Below, piece by piece: positions 1 through 10,958 of a DNA stretch of 64,000 nt. Source of the DNA: Dipteris shenzhenensis (Eukaryota; Polypodiophyta; Polypodiopsida; Gleicheniales); assembly GCA_047967505.1 (NCBI GenBank), contig CM106539.1; one strand, 5' to 3'. Positions within the stretch are counted from its first letter, which is position 1; every line of letters starts with the position of its first letter. The notes under the pieces are model-generated. The model saw nothing but the letters and a program-made list of their open reading frames with translations, was not told the origin of the DNA and made no database searches. A program made the position numbers and the translations under genes.

Positions 1-868
1 ATATCATTTAATTATTATATACATTTAAATAAATATATAAATTATTAATATTATACATTAATAACATTTAAAATTATGTAGATTATATACTAATAACCTT
101 TCAATTTTAAAAAGTAGTCAATTAAAGAATTGAATTAATTTAAAAAATAAGAAAATATTAGATTTTACACACGTACTTTTAGCACATATGCTTTTCTTTC
201 ATGTGTATAATACTTGTTAGTTAGTCGAAGAATGAAAAATTAGATAATGCATTTGTAAGGTAGGTATTTAAAGCCATAGAATCTAGAAGAGGTTTAGCAT
301 ACTTACTTACCTTTGTTACTATGTGTAATACTTTGCAAAAGCCTTAAACAAAGTTTAAGGCTTTGCACAAAACTACAGTATCATTGCATCCATATCATTT
401 TTTTACTTTAGCAACCACCAGATATCCATGGTGTCCATGATATGGAATACATATTTCTTCTGAATATTTCTTATCACATACTTTTTCATTTCTTTTGATA
501 CACCATGCAGCATGAATGTAAGAAAATATGAATCGGTGTGCTTTTAGCCTAAGTACTTCTCCCTAATCAGTAGGATACTTTGACTAGGTAGACTTATAAT
601 TACTTAAAGTGAAGCCTTTGCAAAGGATTGTACCTTCTGATATACCATGCAGCATGAATGTAAGAAAATATGAATCGGTGTGCTTTTAGCCTATGTGCTT
701 GTCCCTATTCAGTAGGATACTTTGACTAGGTAGACTTATACTTACTTAAAGTAAAGCCTTTGCAAAGGATCGTACCTATAAACAAAACACTTTGGAAAGC
801 ATATAACATATAGTCTATATATATCTAAACTAAATACTTTGGAATGCACATTTTATATAGTCCATATA
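1..868. other. AT-rich non-coding stretch
   Basis: Very AT-rich sequence without a supported gene. It contains a 142-bp tandem duplication, listed separately. The same sequence recurs at 35,341-36,208. Confidence 0.7.
497..780 (+). repeat. 142-bp tandem duplication, two units
   Basis: Units start at 497 (GATACACCATGCAG) and 639 (GATATACCATGCAG) and match over most of their length, including the segment around GGATACTTTGACTAGG. No coding frame is apparent. Confidence 0.85.
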
Positions 869-1295
869 CCTTAAATCTTATACCCTAAATCTTAAATCCT
901 AAATTCCCTAAATCTTAGGTTATACAATCTAAGCTCTTAAACTTATATAACAGTTATAATCCCTAAACCCTAAACCTTAAACCCTAACCCCTATAACTTA
1001 AATTCTAAAACCTAATTTTCAATCCTAAACCCTAAATTCTAGACTCTAAGCTCATGATCTTATATACTAAACCCCAAACCCTAAAACCTAAAACCTAAAT
1101 CCTAAATCCTAAACCCTAAAATAATAATCATAAACCCTAAATGCTAAATCCTAAACCCTAAACCCTAGTGTCTAAACCCTAAACCCTAAACCCTAAAAAC
1201 ATAATCATAAATCCAAAACCCTAAACACTAAATCTTAAATCCTAAGCCCTAAATCCTTAACCCTAAATACTAAACCCTAAACCCTAACCCTAAAA
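869..1295. repeat. Degenerate telomere-like (CCCTAAA)n tract
   Basis: Irregular runs of CCCTAAA and near variants (CCTAAAT, CTTAAAT) fill about 430 bp. This is the plant (TTTAGGG)n telomere unit on the opposite strand. The decay and the retroelement flanks show an interstitial tract, not a chromosome end. Confidence 0.85.
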
Positions 1296-2020
1296 TACAA
1301 TCAAAATTTAATGGATTTTTTCAATTTGTGTAATAGGTTTGATATATCCCGGGTGATCTGGTAAGACAATCATTTGGCTAATAACTTCGTATGGTGAAGT
1401 CCACCCCATGCACTAGCTTCCAACATCCATCATGTGATGTGAGTGAAATGGATTTCTGAACATCCTACCACCTAATGTGACTCAAATGGATTTCTAAATA
1501 TCCATCATGATCCTTACTGGAAATGATATATTATATTGGTGTCACATAGAAAGAGATTGGTTGAACTGAACGCATTGAAAGCGATGAATTGAGGAAGTCA
1601 TATAGGAAAGTGACTTATGCTATACTAAAGATAGCCATACATGGTGATCAACCATGATAAGAGAGTATTTTGAGTTGTAACTAAAATGTGCACATGGTAG
1701 AGCTGAAGATGACTAGCTAGAAAATGAAGTCCTACCACAAAAATTATACACATGTAATTAGTGAGTATGAGATCTCAAATAATAATATCCCAAAAATATA
1801 GACAAAGTGAAACCATGGTGTTACATTCCCTCCATCACTAAAACAGTTGTCCTCAATTGGCAACCTTTAGGCGAAGGTACTCAACTAAAGTGCTTCCATA
1901 TACAACTGTATAAAATGAAGGTAATCAGCAAGAATCACTATAGGTGCATGTGAGGCTATATGGCTCAGAAGACTATTGTCAGAAACAGATTACTTTGATG
2001 ACTAAAAGCCAACAACAATA
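1296..2020. other. Non-coding, no recognised feature
   Basis: No sustained frame and no repeat hallmark seen. Its right part probably belongs to the decayed copia element whose RNase H end follows. Confidence 0.4.
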
Positions 2021-2349
2021 TACTATGATAACCAATCGGCTCGAGCATTGGCCAAGAATCCAGTATATCACTCCAAGACAAAGCACATTGATGTCAGAGA
2101 GCACTTCATCAGAGAAAGACTGTTACTTGGTGACATCACACTACAACATTATGATTAGTAAAGAGAATGATGCAGACATCTTTACCAAACCACTCGGTAA
2201 AGAGCTATTCAAGAAACACCGACTAGCTCTTGGTTTGACACAAAGGAAGGACATTCCCATTAAAGGGGTATGATGGAATGTAATGTTCATTCCTTCTTCG
2301 ATTCCCGAGAATCATCATCTTACTTCATGATGTTGATCTTGAGGGAAGG
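2021..2349 (+). pseudogene. Ty1/copia RNase H C-terminus and PPT, frameshifted
   Basis: From about 2,027 one frame reads DNQSARALAKNPVYHSKTKH and then HIDVREHF, the typical C-terminal part of copia RNase H. A frame change near 2,150 moves the final ADIFTKPL box into another frame. A purine-rich GAGGGAAGG polypurine tract at 2,341-2,349 abuts the LTR that follows. This is the 3' end of an old copia element different from the one at 10,141; the rest of its pol is missing here. Confidence 0.8.
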
Positions 2350-2612
2350 TGTTGAGAGTTCACGCTCAACATCATGTGATCACTTGTACATAGCACCATC
2401 ATGTGATCATATGTGCATAGCACTAACCCAATAGAGTGCTATAAAGGAAAGGGTTAGATCCTCTAACCCTAACCCTAACCCTAAATGGGTTTGTATATAT
2501 TCTACATTTTCAACTAAATCTAGTGTACAGTTAGTCATTTGTGGTGTGCTCTCTAGCTGTGCCCTCTCTTCTCATCTCCACTCTTCTCCTCTCCCCTCTT
2601 TATATTTTGTCA
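2350..2612 (+). repeat. Probable 3' LTR of the old copia element
   Basis: Begins TGTTGAGAG directly after the polypurine tract. It contains CTATAAAGG near 2,440 as a TATA-like box and a short AACCCT run at 2,464-2,484. The end at TGTCA (2,612) is tentative because no second LTR is present for comparison. Confidence 0.55.
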
Positions 2613-3684
2613 GGGTACTACCCTAAAAGATCAATACAAATCAAAGCAGAGACCTCACGATAGGAGAAGATGGTATTGGGTAGTGGCAAACATCTAGCTT
2701 GGAGAGTGTTATCTACATCGACAATAATGTTTTCAACTTCTTAGGATTCTCTTGTACAAGATACTTCTGCAACTATTCAAGCTGATAATACTTCTATTAT
2801 GTTACTAGACTGTCAACTTGAGCATGATAAGTCTATGCATGACTCACAGATGCCAAATGCTATTCATACTGAGGACCATATGGGCATGCCTACTTCAATT
2901 GAGGTTTGCATTGAGGAGGATAAGTCGGAGCCTCTTTCTCCTACAGATGAGTCGCAACAATATTTTTCTGCCATGGATTCTTTGAATTCAGGAATGGATG
3001 CATGCCATCAATAAGTTATCTCTTCTATGGATACTCAGGTGGCTCCATGTCATTAGTTGGGGAACTACTAATACTTCTTCTTTTGTACTTAAAGACATGC
3101 ATCCCTTGCTACAAGCTGTCTTTGACCCTATTATACAAAAATTTCGCCTAGCTTTCTATGTCAAGAAAGCTCACAAGGGTCCGAAGAAAATCTTTTTTGA
3201 TGATGGTTTGGTTATGCCCCTCCATTTGCTTTTAGATTAGAATCAGATTACTCTGGAGGATGTGGTCTTCATGTCCTCTCCTTCGGCATCCTACTTTTTG
3301 TACATCTTTTCCTTTGATACCTTGAGATGATTGTTTCTATCCTTTGGGCCAAGATGTTCTTTTTCTCCTTGTATTTTGTGTGGGTTTTTACCTCTTTTGA
3401 GGTTTCCCACTTAGTAATGAAAGCTTTACTATGACAAAAAAGTGTGTTCAATCTTCATGAATACATCCGACATTGTCTCCCCCACCAAATTATCTACAGA
3501 ATTTATAGCAACACCAAGAAGGCAATGTCACCAATTATTAGTTTCATAAAATTAGTTGTCTACAACTGTGAGTTTTTTTAATAAATATTCTCAATTTTCA
3601 AACAAAATTTGACATCAATGTAAGACCATAGATTGGAGCATGGATTGATCAGACCCAGTAGTTCCCCATTTTGTCTGCCAATGC
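2613..3684. other. Unassigned stretch with short ORFs
   Basis: Two short plus-strand frames lie here: 2,799-3,014 (71 aa, acidic, with DESQQYFSAMDS) and 2,998-3,240 (80 aa, with QAVFDPIIQKFRLAFYVKK). They overlap in different frames and could be pieces of one broken ORF. I do not recognise the protein. The T-rich stretch at 3,250-3,450 looks like the 3' end of a transcribed element, possibly a LINE. No target duplication was seen. Confidence 0.35.
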
Positions 3685-4219
3685 TTTTCTCTTTTAAGAA
3701 GGATGGTTGGGTCTTGGAGAATGTGTGTTGATTATAGGGCATTGAATAAGATGACGATGAAGAATCATTTTCCCATACCAAGAATCAATGAAATCCTAGA
3801 CAATCTAAAAGGAGCTAAGTTTTTCAATCGGATTGACTTAAAAAGTGGATACCATCAGGTACGAATTGCTCCACAAGATGTTCATAAGATAGCTTTAGGA
3901 TAGCCAAGGATTGTATGAGTATTTGGTAGTGCCCTTTGGATTGAGTAAGGCTCCATCCATCTTCAATAGGACGATGAGCCGGATATTTCAAAAATGTAGG
4001 TCTTTTGTTGGTACATTTTTCGATGATATTCTTGTATTCAATAAGGATGAGAAGGAGCTTAGGGAGAACTTGAGGATTGTACTTGGGCTATTAAAAGAGC
4101 ATTAGTTGTTTATAAATGCTAAAAGGAGTGAATTATTTTTTTCAAAGATATGATTTTTAGGGCATATTGTGACTAATGGTAAAATCAGGATGGATCTTAA
4201 TAAGCTAAAAGTGAAAGGA
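3685..4219 (+). pseudogene. Ty3/gypsy reverse transcriptase fragment
   Basis: Reads RMCVDYRALNKMT and then LKSGYHQVRI in one frame (3,703-3,903), stops, and continues in another (3,911-4,105) with VPFGLSKAPSIFNR and the catalytic variant FFDD at 4,016-4,027. More frame breaks follow near LGHIV. This is the palm part of a Ty3/gypsy RT. It differs clearly from the YIDD caulimovirid RT nearby. Both ends are cut; the right end meets an antisense viral segment at about 4,220. Confidence 0.85.
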
Positions 4220-4505
4220 GGCAAGGAAGCTGAATATATTGCTCAACACCACTGAAGTATATAATCTCTCGAAGGCAAACAGACTCTACCTTGCAAATGA
4301 GCCAAGGATGCTCTTATATAGAGAGAGGTGAGTGGCTTCTGAGTGGCTATCATGATAGCACAATCTGAGTGGAGGTTCAACTGTGATCCGCTTCCATGTG
4401 AGGAATCATTTGTACAATGACAAGTCATAAAGGTGAAGGTCTTACTTGGGACCTCGGGCAGTGTCTAATCACCAGATTACATATTTATCTCTAAACAATC
4501 TTTGT
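4220..4505 (-). promoter_or_regulatory. Caulimovirid promoter-like region (antisense)
   Basis: On the minus strand this follows the end of the RNase H frame and carries TATATAAG at 4,313-4,320, like the TATA box of plant pararetrovirus pregenomic promoters. The same sequence occurs in sense at 8,061-8,440, forming one arm of an inverted repeat. There is no matching second LTR, so a viral intergenic region fits better than an LTR. I did not find a tRNA-Met primer site in it. Confidence 0.6.
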
Positions 4506-6060
4506 ACATTGGTCATGATGAAGGTCTTATCCAATGTGAACAGTGTCTAATCATCATGACTTGGATAGAGACTCACTCAGAATTCCCAGTGGAAAGAAGT
4601 AATCCACCATTCCGAGCTTGCCAATCAGGAGCTTGCCATTCCGAGCTTGCCAATCAGGAGCGCCTTCATGGGACAACATATCAGGGAGAACATTGGGTTG
4701 CCTTTTTTCCACTTGACAGAAAATTTGTACATGGTAAAGAATTCCTACCATCGTGCAAGATGGCCACGACCAATCTATTTATCAATGCAGCGCGTGCAAA
4801 AAGTTATGAAGTTCTAGTTATCTGTACAAACAATGAACTCTCGATTAAGAATGAAAAGCTCAAGCTTTTGAATAGTGCGCTTAACCTCAAGGATCTCCTT
4901 CTCAATTGAATGATAATTTAGTTCTGCTCCTTGAAATGTTTTGGAGTGATAGGCACAGAGGATCTCCTGGGTTGCAGTATGCTCGAGCAGAACGGCACCC
5001 TAGAAGTGATCTGAAGCATCTATTTCAATAACCAGGGTACCAAAAGCACAAGGGATGTTGAGAGCTGGCAAATGTTGTACCTTTTCTTTGATATGTTGAA
5101 TTGCTTGAGTTTGGACCAAACCCCAAGGAGGACTGTCTTTTCATAGGCATAGTTGAAGATGAAACCGGTCTCTAGCAAGTAGTTCATAGAAAGGAGACAT
5201 GCGGTTTAGGCACCCGAGAAATCCTTGCAATTGGGTGTGATCCTGAATCTCATCAAGAAAGGCTAAGAGGGCCTTAAGGACATGCTCCTGCATCTAGATG
5301 GCTCCCTTTTGTATGTGGATGCCAAGGAATTCAATTGTCTCTTGGCCGATGGTAATCTTTTTGGCTGAGAGGGCCAAGCCTTTGGCTTTAAGCAAGTCCT
5401 ACACAATCATTAAATGTTTGAGGTGGGAATTTACATCTTTGCTAGACAAGAATGTCATCTATATATACAAGACAGAAAGAGTGATATGGACTGAAAATGG
5501 AGTCCATAAACTTCTGGAACTCTATCGGGGTAGTTTTAAGACCAAATGGAAAAACATTACATTGGTAGAAACCTTGTGGAACCATGAACCCTGTTTTATG
5601 TAGCAGTCTTCAGGTTAGAGGCCGACCTGCTAAAATCCTACCTTCAAGTCAAACTTGGAGAAGATGGCTGAACCAGATTTCTTTTACATCAAGTACTCTT
5701 TATTTGGAATAGGGTAAGAGACAGAGAGTAAACATTTTTTGAGCGGCCTGTAATTAATCATCAGCCATTTCTTACCCCTTTTTTGCTCGGAGTGCTTGTT
5801 GATGTAGAAGGCTACTACTGCCCATTCAGACTGGGAGTGAGAGATGAGGCCCATATCCAGGAGTTCTTGGATTTCCTGATTGCACAACCTTCTGTCATTC
5901 TGTGTGAAACCATACGCGCTCTCCTTGAAAGGTTTGGATCCTTCTCGTAGGGGGAGAGGGACATGATGTTGGAAGATACGCTTGAATACGATAGGAGACT
6001 CGCTGTTGCAATCACGAAGAAACTTTTCTTGCATATCTTGTAGGGAAGAGAGAAGATGTA
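4506..6060 (-). pseudogene. Endogenous caulimovirid RT-RNase H (antisense)
   Basis: A minus-strand frame of 116 codons (6,034-5,684) holds the RT start, with REGSKPFKES, NQEIQELLDMGLISHS and YPIPNKEYLM. RT palm and RNase H follow to about 4,560 with several frame breaks. In related copies RNase H ends with an NVLPDMLS-like box and no integrase follows. This order is that of Caulimoviridae, not Ty3/gypsy. The polyprotein would replicate the viral genome by reverse transcription in the cytoplasm. This copy is broken and cannot be functional. Confidence 0.8.
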
Positions 6061-6895
6061 GAGTATGCGTGGAGCCGTGTAGATTCTTCTACTCATTTTC
6101 TTGGAGAAGATTGTTGATATATTCTTCTAACTCTGCTCCCTGAAGAGGGCATTGTGCATCAAACTCTGTTCCCTGAAGAAGGCGATGTGCATCGTCAATT
6201 GCCTGGGGTCTGAATGTTGCTGGTGAAGGCATTGGGGAGGCCATAGGCATGGGGTTATACTCCAGAGGAGGCTTAACATAATCAAGGGAAAATGGAGAGG
6301 AGCACTGGTGGACTATTTTCAAATCTTCTTCAAGAGGCTTCAAAACCTTCTTCAGATGTTCCCTGGCAGGAAGATGAACAAGCATACCTTGGATGGTTAA
6401 TACCATCTTACTTGTAGAGAAGCCAAAGGGAAGGTGATGGTTGAGGAAGTCATTGCCAATAACAAGGTCAACTCCTTGTGACTCGAGCTTATAGAAATCA
6501 ATAGTGGTAGAGTGTCCAGCTAGAGAAATGGCAATATTTGATGCGAATCTTTTTCCAAGCGATCAATTTACCACCCATGGTGGATCCTCTCATTTGATCA
6601 TGGGGCTCTGATTCTTGCTAGCATTTGGAGGGAAGAGCGTAGTATTTATAAATGTTAAATCTTGAACCAGTATCAACAAGAGCAATAAGCATATATGGAG
6701 AATACATGCAGGCTAAATCTGGACACTAATGAGCCAGGTCTTCATGGGGTTGCAAACTAGCTAAGCAAGCTACTGGAAGAAGTCGTGTAGGGAAAGCACG
6801 CTTGGGACTAGTGTCTGTTGCAAGAGAGTATAATTTGCATTGGGTGAGATGTTCACCCACTTTTCTATCTACGGAGTCAATAGAAGCCTGCGAAG
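6061..6895 (-). pseudogene. Caulimovirid protease and coat C-terminus (antisense)
   Basis: Minus-strand 6,406-6,089 (105 codons) is the protease-RT linker with VLTIQGMLVHLPAREHLKK. Upstream lies an aspartic protease core with an intact Asp-Thr-Gly triad (complement of 6,667-6,675), then the coat-like C-terminal end. At about 6,895 the segment switches abruptly to a sense RT fragment, making a head-to-head viral inversion. Frames are interrupted between the protease core and the linker. Confidence 0.75.
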
Positions 6896-8060
6896 CCCTA
6901 TTCCAAATGTTTACTCTCTGACTCTTACCCTATTCCAAATAAAGAGACTTGATGCAAAAGATATTTGGTTCAGCCATCTTCTCCAAGTTTGACTTGAAGC
7001 CAGGGTTTTGGCAAGTTAGGGCCTCCAGCTTCAAGACCACCATAAAATAGGGTTCATGGTTTCCCAAGGTTTCTACCAATGGAATGTTCTTCCATTTGGT
7101 CTTGAAACTGCCCCAGTATCTAGAGTTCTTGAAGTTTATGGACTCCATTTTCAGTCCATATCACTCTTTCTGTCTTGTATATATAGATGACATTCTTGTC
7201 TACAGCAAAGATGTAAAGTCTCACCTCAAACATTTAATGATTGTGTATGATTTGCTTAAAGCCAAAGGATTGGCCCTCTCAACCAAAAAGATTACCATCG
7301 GCCAAGAGAAAATTGAATTCCTTGGCGTCCACATACGTAAGGGAGCCATCCAAATGCAGGACTATGTCTTTAAGGCCCTCTTAGCCTTTCTTGATGAGAT
7401 TCGGCATCGTACCCAATTGCAATGATTCCTCAGGTGCCTAAACCACATTGCTCCTTTCTATGAATAGCTTGCTAGAGACCACTTTCATCTTCAACTATGC
7501 CTTCGAAAAGATAGTCCTCCCTGGGGTTTGGCCCAAACTCAAGCAGTTCAACATATCAAAGAAAATGTACAACATCTGCCAACTCTCAACATCCCTTCTA
7601 CTTCTGGTACCCTGGTTATTGAAACAGATGCTTCAGACCACTTCTAGGGTGTCGTTCTGCTTGAGCATACTCCAACCTAGGAGATCCTCTATGCCTATCA
7701 CTCAGGAACATTTCAAGGAGCAGAACTAAATTATCATTCAATTGAGAAGGAGATCCTTGCAATTAAGCACGCTATTTAGAAGCTTGAGCTTTTCATTTTT
7801 AATCGAGAGTTCATTGTTAGGATAGATAACTAGAACTTCAAAATGTTATGCACGTGCTGCATTGATAAACAGATTGGTCATGGCTGTCTTGCATGATGGT
7901 AGGAATTCTTTACCATGTACGACTTTTCTATCGAGTAAATAAAGGGCAGCACCAATGTTCTCCCTAATATGTTGTCCCGTGAAGGTGCTCCTTATTGTTG
8001 GCAAGCTCGATGGATTACTTCTTCCCACTGGGAATGGACCCCACATTGAGTGAGTCTCTA
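6896..8060 (+). pseudogene. Endogenous caulimovirid RT-RNase H (sense)
   Basis: Starts inside RT at an inversion junction and runs through the palm, with LVYIDDILVYSKD and the catalytic YIDD at 7,180-7,191 (frame 7,084-7,425), into RNase H to about 8,040. A stop at 7,423 and later frame changes break it. The promoter-like region follows directly, with no integrase. It is the mirror of 4,506-5,740, so RNA from this stretch could fold into a hairpin. Confidence 0.8.
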
Positions 8061-8440
8061 TCCAAGTCATGATGATTAGACACTTTCCACTTTGGATAAG
8101 ACCTTCATCATGACCAATATACAAAGATTCTTTAGAGATAAATATGTAATCTGGTGATTAGACACTGCACAAGGTCCGAGGTAAGACCTTCACCTTTATG
8201 TCTTGTCATTGTACAAATGATTCCCTCACAAGGAAGTGGATCATAGCTCAACCTCCACTCAGATAGTGCGATCATGAAGAGCCACTCAGAAGCCACTCAG
8301 CTGTCTCTATATATGAGCATCGTTGGCTCCTTTGCAAGGTAGAGTCTGCCTTGCAGAGCTTGCATACTTCAGTTTTCTTGAGCAATATATTTAGCTTTCC
8401 CTCCTTCTTGTCTTCAATTTGACTTCCACTCCTTACTGCC
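8061..8440 (+). promoter_or_regulatory. Caulimovirid promoter-like region (sense)
   Basis: Lies between the RNase H end and the coat-like ORFs. A TATA-like CTATATATGAGC sits at about 8,307-8,318, about 250 bases past the RNase H end, as in plant pararetroviruses. Sense counterpart of 4,220-4,505. Activity is unknown. Confidence 0.6.
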
Positions 8441-10080
8441 GTGGTTCTTTGCATGCCTGTCTCATATCCGCCATTTGTCATAACTTACAAGTTGTTCTTC
8501 GCCATTGAACGTCCTCATATGTTTACCGCACCTCGTTTATATGTACAGATTAAGGGTTTATCTATGAAACCAAAGTCTGAACACTATGCAATCCTTGTCC
8601 GTTCTGTCAATTATTTAGTGTCTACTATTAATCTTGCTATTCCTAGACATGTAAATACAAAGGATGAGTGTATCCTTTATGGCAAGACCAATGCTGAAGT
8701 CACAAGGTTCAAGTTTCATGCTCTCCCTATGCTAGCTGAGTAGAAGATGGACTATCAGTCGGTCAATCATATGGCCGAGTCCCACTCAAATTATGAGAAC
8801 ATCATAGCATCTGAATGCATACATCCAAGGCTCATGGTTCGACCTGTCCAATGGCCTAGATCTTCTACCTCTAAAGATGCTAAAAACGATTGGTAATGCC
8901 TCTCCTGCTATTTGTGAGCAATTCGTAGGCCATTACAATTTCTACTCGCCTACTACATTTTCCAAGCCTCGACATTCTAAATGTGCCTATGGCTCCACGG
9001 CCTTCCCAAAGGTTCGCAAGTTCCACTGGAGATGGCGCTACTCTAGATGCCCACAACGGTTTCTTCGCTGCCATTCTGCAAGGTCAAGTCCATTGGACGT
9101 TTTATTTGCGGCAAGAAAGACCATTTCGCCCGTGACTGCACCAAAAAGCCTCGGAATCCTTAGTAGAAACAATTAAAAGGTTTCTTTGCTTATATGGTCG
9201 ACCATCTTGAGCGCTGCGAGGTTGTATCACAAGGCAGTTCGAATGAATCAATCCTAGAGTGTTCTAAATCTGACACTCAGCAGTGCCTCCATTGTCAGCT
9301 GCATGATTCCTATGATTACTCTCATGACTACTACTGCTCTATAAGGTCTGATGAAGATGACCCCAATGTTTGGAGCCTCATGAATTATCCTCTTCAATGC
9401 AGCCCCTTCCATGTTGACATCGAAATATCTTCTAGTAGCTCTGATGATACACCAGAGGAACCTCCTCTTCCAAAAGTACATGCCCCCTTTGTTGGGCGTA
9501 GTTCCGACCGAGGCAAAGCCCAAGGATGAGGATTCAATAGAATTGCACTAGAGACATACCAAAGACTTTAAGACTTCAGAAGAACTCTCAGATTCTTCTC
9601 TCGCCACTCCAGTCTATCGTCTTCTTCCAGCAGATCAATATTCTGGTCCATCCATTTTTAGGCCTCCTCATAGTGTACATGATTCTTCTCCCTATTTTTT
9701 TCCTTCTCCCTTTTGGAAGAAACTTGTTACTACACTTTCTGTTCTAGCCCCTCCTTTCCAACCTTCTAGTAGATTGGCAATGCAACGCCCTATGTGCATG
9801 GACCAATTTGAAAGTTTAGGCATCAGCATTGACATCCGTGTCCATCTTAAAATAATCACTGACAATTGTAAAAAGTTGCAGGCTTCTATTGACTCCATGG
9901 ATAGGAAAGTGGGTTAACATCTCACCCAATGCAAATTATACTCTCTTGCAACAGACACTGGTCCCTCTACAAGCGTGCTTTCCTTACACGACTTCTTCCA
10001 GCAACTTGCTAAGCCAGTTTGCAACCCCATGAAGACCTGGCTCATTAGCATCCAGATTTAGCCTGCAGGTATTACTCCAT
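8441..10080 (+). pseudogene. Caulimovirid coat-like ORF with CCHC knuckle
   Basis: A first frame (8,441-8,743, 100 aa) is unassigned and could be the end of an upstream viral ORF. A second frame (8,877-9,176) covers a basic stretch rich in Arg and Trp. A zinc knuckle of form CX2CX4HX4C follows near 9,095-9,136, with its first Cys changed to Arg here. A third frame (9,194-9,529) is acidic and Ser/Asp-rich with SSSSDDTPEEPPLP. Basic region, knuckle and acidic tail match a caulimovirid coat protein. Stops and frameshifts separate the parts. Confidence 0.7.
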
Positions 10081-10140
10081 ATATGCTTATTGCTTCAGTT
10101 GATACTAGTTCAAGATTCAACATTTGTATATACCGTGCTC
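10081..10140 (+). pseudogene. Caulimovirid protease, 5' part before copia insertion
   Basis: The protease core reads Asp-Thr-Ser at 10,101-10,109, where the antisense sister copy has Asp-Thr-Gly, so a G-to-A change altered the active-site loop. The frame is cut after 10,140 by the copia element and resumes at 15,617. Confidence 0.75.
10136..10140 (+). repeat. Target site duplication TGCTC (left)
   Basis: The five bases before the 5' LTR are TGCTC and recur just after the 3' LTR at 15,612-15,616, the 5-bp duplication expected for Ty1/copia integration. Confidence 0.9.
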
Positions 10141-10492
10141 TGTTGAGATATCGAGCTCCACTCGTGATATGCCAGGGTGACCATTGTGCAGTTATGTCAC
10201 CGACTTGTTAGCTGTAGATACAGTTGGTACACCATGCACGAATAATAGCTGGACGACAGCTATCCTTATGTACTCTAGTTTGTGGCTCAGTTAGTATGCC
10301 ACCTTAGTTAGCTGAGTTTGGTTTGAGACCCACATATAGGGTTCTCCTTTTTCTTTGTACTAGAGTTCTTTTGGCTTACACAACTAAGAAGAGGAAAACA
10401 GTTTTCAGCCTCCACCTTTGTGTGTATTCCCCCATTGTGTATGTGAGAAAGCCACAAGTGAGACTCCTTCCCTCTCTCCCACTATCTTCACA
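10141..10492 (+). repeat. 5' LTR of nested copia element
   Basis: TGTTGAGATATCGAG to CTTCACA. Compared with the 5' LTR in copy B it differs at five sites; at four of these copy B matches the 3' LTR, so copy A's 5' LTR carries private changes. Confidence 0.95.
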
Positions 10493-10504
10493 TGGTATCA
10501 GAGC
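10493..10504 (+). promoter_or_regulatory. Primer-binding site (initiator tRNA-Met)
   Basis: TGGTATCAGAGC follows the LTR end directly and is the standard plant copia site complementary to the 3' end of initiator tRNA-Met. Confidence 0.9.
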
Positions 10505-10958
10505 CTGGTTCGTGGTAAGGAGCTCAAGAAAGCAAACCAAGTTTGCAGTGTCTTAGTAAGAGGACCAGTGTTGCTTTCCTTTTTCAAGTTTGGGAGCAAA
10601 TCTCTGCAGGTAGCACAGTCGAAAGTGCAAGAGTGCACTGTCTAAGATTGAGATGCCCTTCGCAGTGTGGCCATTTTGAAGGCGGAAGTTCTTCGCAAGC
10701 ACTCAAAAAAAGGCCATATTTTTTACTGTGCGGCCACTGCTCTGCAGGTCGGTGAAAAGTGCTGTACAAATTGCATCGTATGCCTGTGTGCAGAGATACT
10801 GGGAGTTGTAGAATCATCCTTGTTGCCTATTGATGCAAAATCATCACTAGGAAGTGACTGTGTGGTCAAATACCACTTTCATCAGTTTTGCAGATCTGCC
10901 CGTGTGAGGCAAAAGCTGTGTTTTTTTGCAGTAATAGAATATTTTACACTGTTCTATA

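Noticed and set aside
869-1295. True chromosome end
   Set aside because: The tract is short, irregular and embedded in retroelement DNA, and is duplicated at 36,209.
4597-4665. Short direct repeat of a ~27-bp CCATTCCGAGCTTGCC-type unit in the viral RNase H end
   Set aside because: A local slip-type duplication in decayed sequence, same in both copies; no functional signal seen.
8061-8440. LTR of a gypsy element lacking integrase
   Set aside because: No second copy bounds an element in direct orientation with a primer site or PPT, RT boxes are of caulimovirid type, and it follows RNase H directly. Kept only as a less likely alternative.
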